Assembly: GCF_000471905.2 (NCBI RefSeq)
Contig: NW_006499801.1
Coordinates: forward strand, 2,696,186 to 2,760,185
Source: Amborella trichopoda
Taxonomy: Eukaryota; Streptophyta; Magnoliopsida; Amborellales; Amborellaceae
Direction: 5' to 3'
Length of the DNA: 64,000 nucleotides
Positions within the stretch are counted from its first letter, which is position 1; the number at the start of each line of letters is the position of its first letter. The position numbers were made by a program, and so were the translations under genes. The notes below the pieces were generated by a model. That model was not told the DNA's origin. It ran no database searches and was given only the letters and a program-made list of their open reading frames with translations. Shown here piece after piece: positions 61,701 to 64,000 of this stretch.

Positions 61701-63086
61701 TCCAGTGCGTTGGGGAATCTGTGTATTGTATATCAGATGATATGTTGAGAAGATGTGTAGAGGGAAATAATTCAATGGAGAGGTTCAAAGCAGTAGTGGC
61801 ATGGAGTATTTCTCTCATTAGACCAACACCTTTTGGGTTGGTTCCATTTAATCCCATTTTGGGAGAGACCCATCATGTTTCCAAGGGGAATCTTAATGTC
61901 CTATTAGAACAGGTCTATCTCTCTCTCTAAAATCAGTATTATTATTTTTAAAAGCATGGGCAACTTATGGACTCAGTAACACCACTCTAGTTTTTGTGCT
62001 CCAACTGAATTGAGTGTATGTTAAAAAAGGAAAATTTATCAAAATACACCTAAATCCAAAATCTTTGTAGTTCCCAACCATTGGGCAAATGAAATTCGAT
62101 ACATGAATTGGTTAGTAAAAGAATAGAAAAAGCTTTTATTGTATCACTTAAGTTATAGAAGAATTCTTGAACCCAAGAATTAAGAGTGACAAGTTCTTCA
62201 TTACCTAGAATAGAATAAGCATTTAGAATAGCGAAACTCATTATATTTATCGAGAGATGTGAAATTATATGGATATGATCTTGATTGTACATTTTCATCA
62301 ATTCTATCTGTTCTTTGTGGATTCCTATACAAAGCTTTTGTACATGTGTCTCAGGAATAGTTGGAATTTAAATAGTTGATCAGTGAGGTGTATTTTGATA
62401 AATGTCCCAAGATAGAGATACGAGCCTGGTGAGACACAAGGGAGACCTAAAGTTCTTTAACGGAACGGAGACCCTAGCAAGTCAGAGTGATCCAATCTCT
62501 AATCGCCGAGTTTTCAATCACTTGGGGGCATCTCTGCCTTTATGAAAAGGGCGGCCGAGGATATAAACAATCAAAGTAAAGCGCACCTTCAAATAGCCTC
62601 GAGAAATATGGTTTCAATACTAGAAATCTTTATGATAGCCTTAAATATATTTTTATCTTTAATTAAAAAATTCAAAACTCAAAAATAGTGTAGATTGTAC
62701 TGATATATGAAAACTGAAAAATCTTGAAAATTGATGGTCCAAAATGTGTTATATGATGCACTATTTCCAAAACTTGAAATCCATTTTTTTTTCTTATGTC
62801 CATGCATATTGACGTCGAGATGATCAATTTGAGGATATTTGAGCATCAAAATAGTATCTTCTAGTGAAAATTGTGAGGTGGGCTCTAATTTGATTGTTTA
62901 GAGCCTCGGCTCTATATAAACTTTTTTCTTATAAAAAACACATTTATATATATATATATGTTATTTTTTTTTTTTTGTCTCTTGGACAGGTATCTCATCA
63001 TCCTCCAGTTACTGCACTCCATGCTACGGATGTGAAAGAAAGTATTGAACTGCTTTGGTGCCACAACACTGTGCCCAAGTTCACTG
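58786..63086 (+). CDS. Oxysterol-binding protein-related protein, ORP4 clade (5' part, continues beyond window)
   Basis: Lipid-transfer protein with an OSBP-related domain (ORD); family members move sterols or PI4P between membranes. Clear exons: 59640-59795, 61667-61912 and 62990-63086 (ends phase 1). Seen: [57 protein letters not shown], and the OSBP signature EQVSHHPP split across the exon 2/3 junction, then [16 protein letters not shown]. The rest of the ORD must lie outside the window; 63857 is a phase-matching but doubtful next acceptor. Start: a TATAAAT at 58677, a short leader and ATG at 58786-58788 directly followed by GTATGT. Splicing this ATG to 59640 gives [12 protein letters not shown] in frame. 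The alternative is ATG 59625, directly upstream and in frame with the same exon. No PH domain is visible, as expected for the short ORP4 type. Confidence 0.88.
59985..60482. mobile_element. Family G MITE split by a nested family A copy
   Basis: The left half contains ACATTTTACACATTTGCAAC, the right half GGGTAAAATATTGAATATTT and AACTTTGATAGATTTTCC. These match 33533-33702 once the family A insert is removed. Confidence 0.65.
60082..60392. mobile_element. Family A MITE nested in a family G MITE (ORP4 intron)
   Basis: Inverted ends TTATATAGAGCCGAGGCTCT and AGCGTCGGCTCTATACAAAC. It separates the left (59985-60081) and right (60393-60482) parts of a family G element. Confidence 0.82.
60510..60970. 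repeat. Family F dispersed repeat in ORP4 intron
   Basis: Starts GGCGAGTCCGCTCTGACTTG, AT-rich core, ends in a GC-rich stretch with TTGGCTTGGCAGGTTGCCCG. Confidence 0.65.
62029..62407. mobile_element. Family G MITE carrying a plastid cemA fragment
   Basis: Left end GGAAAATTTATCAAAATACA (62029) and right end TGTATTTTGATAAATGTCC (to 62407) are inverted copies of one terminus, which also bounds other family G copies (33533, 42248). The right inner part (GAATTTAAATAGTTGATCAG) also matches family G. The expected middle of the element is replaced by plastid-like sequence. It lies in intron 2 of the ORP4-type gene. Confidence 0.75.
62053..62355 (-). pseudogene. cemA: Nuclear fragment of plastid cemA (NUPT)
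   Basis: Read on the minus strand the segment encodes the middle of the chloroplast envelope protein Cem[19 protein letters not shown], then [52 protein letters not shown] and GWEL. After GWEL about 17 nt are missing, which joins directly to the codons for KDFGF in another frame. Both ends of cemA are absent. It is a decayed insertion, antisense to the host ORP gene, and cannot be functional. CemA is normally encoded by the plastome. Confidence 0.85.
62549..62928. mobile_element. Family A MITE next to ORP4 exon 3
   Basis: Flanked by TTATGAAAA (62540-62548) and TTATAAAAA (62929-62937), a 9-bp target duplication with one change. Its right end is 62 bp from the exon 3 splice acceptor. Confidence 0.85.
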
Positions 63087-63354
63087 GTATTTATTTACTT
63101 AACCCAAAAGTGCCCTTCCTAAAATGAACTTTCCAAAAATGTCCTTTAATTTCCATTAAATCTCCTATTAAATGCCATTTTTTTGGACAAGACCTATTAA
63201 ATGCAATTTTTATTTGCTATGAAATGTGAATTTTGCCTCACCTCAAGAGTCTACTACTAAGTTGCAGGGTAGTTGTAGTTGTTCTATCCCTATTAAGGAA
63301 GTAGAAATTATAACGAGGACAAGGCTAGTGCATAGGAAGAGGTTTGGCCCACAA

Positions 63355-63540
63355 ATATTATGTCATATTCTCTTTTAGTCCTCTGATATGAAATCCAGCG
63401 GTTGGGATTGTACGAAGGGGAACAAAACCTGACCTTTTGGTTTTTTTTGTGTTTCTTGACCCAACTATAGCAGTCTGATTTCACATCCGCCTTTGTGACC
63501 TTTATGGGTCAAAGTTAATGTTTTCATTGAGACCTGATTA
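63355..63540. mobile_element. Possible family C MITE, weak
   Basis: TGATATGAAATCCAGCGGTT and GTCTGATTTCACATCCGCC are inverted and recall the family C interior. Borders not defined. Confidence 0.35.
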
Positions 63541-64000
63541 TGACATGTTTATTCCAAAAGGATAGTCTTATTCCATAGGATAGAAATTCTATGTTGCCCC
63601 TATCCGGTTATCTAATTTAGATCAAATAAACCATTGATTCCTTAATACATTTCATTTTGTTTTATTTTTCATTTTTATTCAACAAATTATATAAGTATGA
63701 AAGTTGGTAAGTAACATCGTATCGATGGGGCGCACCTAAAAATATATATATAAACGATATTTTCAATAAACTAAAATAACCAAAATACCCCTAAAGTTTT
63801 TTAGTGTACTTTGGTTAATGTAGGTTATTAGAAATATTGTTTTTATATATTTGTAGGTGCGAGTTTAATAGAGGAAGGGATGCTCAAAATTTGGTATGAA
63901 ATATTTTGAAAAAAAAAAAAACTAATATAGTATAAGGGCATGATATGTAATTGGAATCAAGTCGTGGGTAGGCGAAAGGCAACACAGGGGGAGTAGGGAG

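Noticed and set aside
1..64000. CRISPR array, prokaryotic operon or phage genes
   Set aside because: Intron-rich plant nuclear DNA; tandem repeats here lack the regular unit-spacer pattern.

Overview
The window is nuclear DNA from a flowering plant, probably a dicot, although the species cannot be read from the sequence. It is AT-rich, genes are split by many and often long introns, and the space between and inside genes is packed with small transposon-like repeats and GA/TC microsatellites. Five protein-coding genes can be rebuilt exon by exon with phase-consistent junctions. Four are complete and one runs off the right edge. There is also one decayed gene copy.

Layout: (1) 2690-8317, minus strand, a 13-exon cryptochrome-DASH (CRY3-type) photolyase homologue with an N-terminal organelle-targeting extension. 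(2) 9209-12877, minus strand, a 7-exon organellar RlmH-family (SPOUT) rRNA methyltransferase, 0.9 kb upstream of the cryptochrome and in the same direction. (3) 14295-16420, plus strand, a 5'-truncated, frameshifted polyamine oxidase pseudogene. (4) 16.4-30.1 kb has no gene. It holds stacked MITE-like and fold-back elements, a LINE tail and one 20-N gap flanked by a near-identical duplicate of about 475 bp, probably an assembly artefact. (5) 30125-37922, plus strand, a 10-exon subtilase of the SBT2.5/SBT2.6 type with all catalytic residues. (6) 39024-47569, minus strand, convergent with the subtilase, a 4-exon plastid-lipid-associated protein (fibrillin, PAP8-like) with a 5.7-kb first intron. 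(7) 47.6-58.7 kb has no gene and contains a decayed RTE-type LINE and more MITEs. (8) 58786 to the right edge, plus strand, the 5' part of an oxysterol-binding-protein-related gene (ORP4 clade) that ends its third coding exon at 63086 and must continue outside.

The genes do not form a pathway. Three of the five complete or partial products are predicted for organelles (CRY-DASH, RlmH-like, fibrillin), one is secreted (subtilase) and one is a cytosolic or membrane-contact lipid carrier (ORP).

The most interesting observations are: two consecutive introns of the CRY-DASH gene that can only be spliced in frame as GC-AG introns; a fragment of the plastid cemA gene lying between the terminal inverted repeats of a MITE inside an ORP4 intron; a prolific 393-bp MITE family with 9-bp target duplications seen in several copies; two long-TIR elements with GC-rich, GGACC-rich interiors; and a tandem duplication of the last coding stretch of the subtilase into its own 3' region. 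Repeat family letters (A-H) are my own labels.
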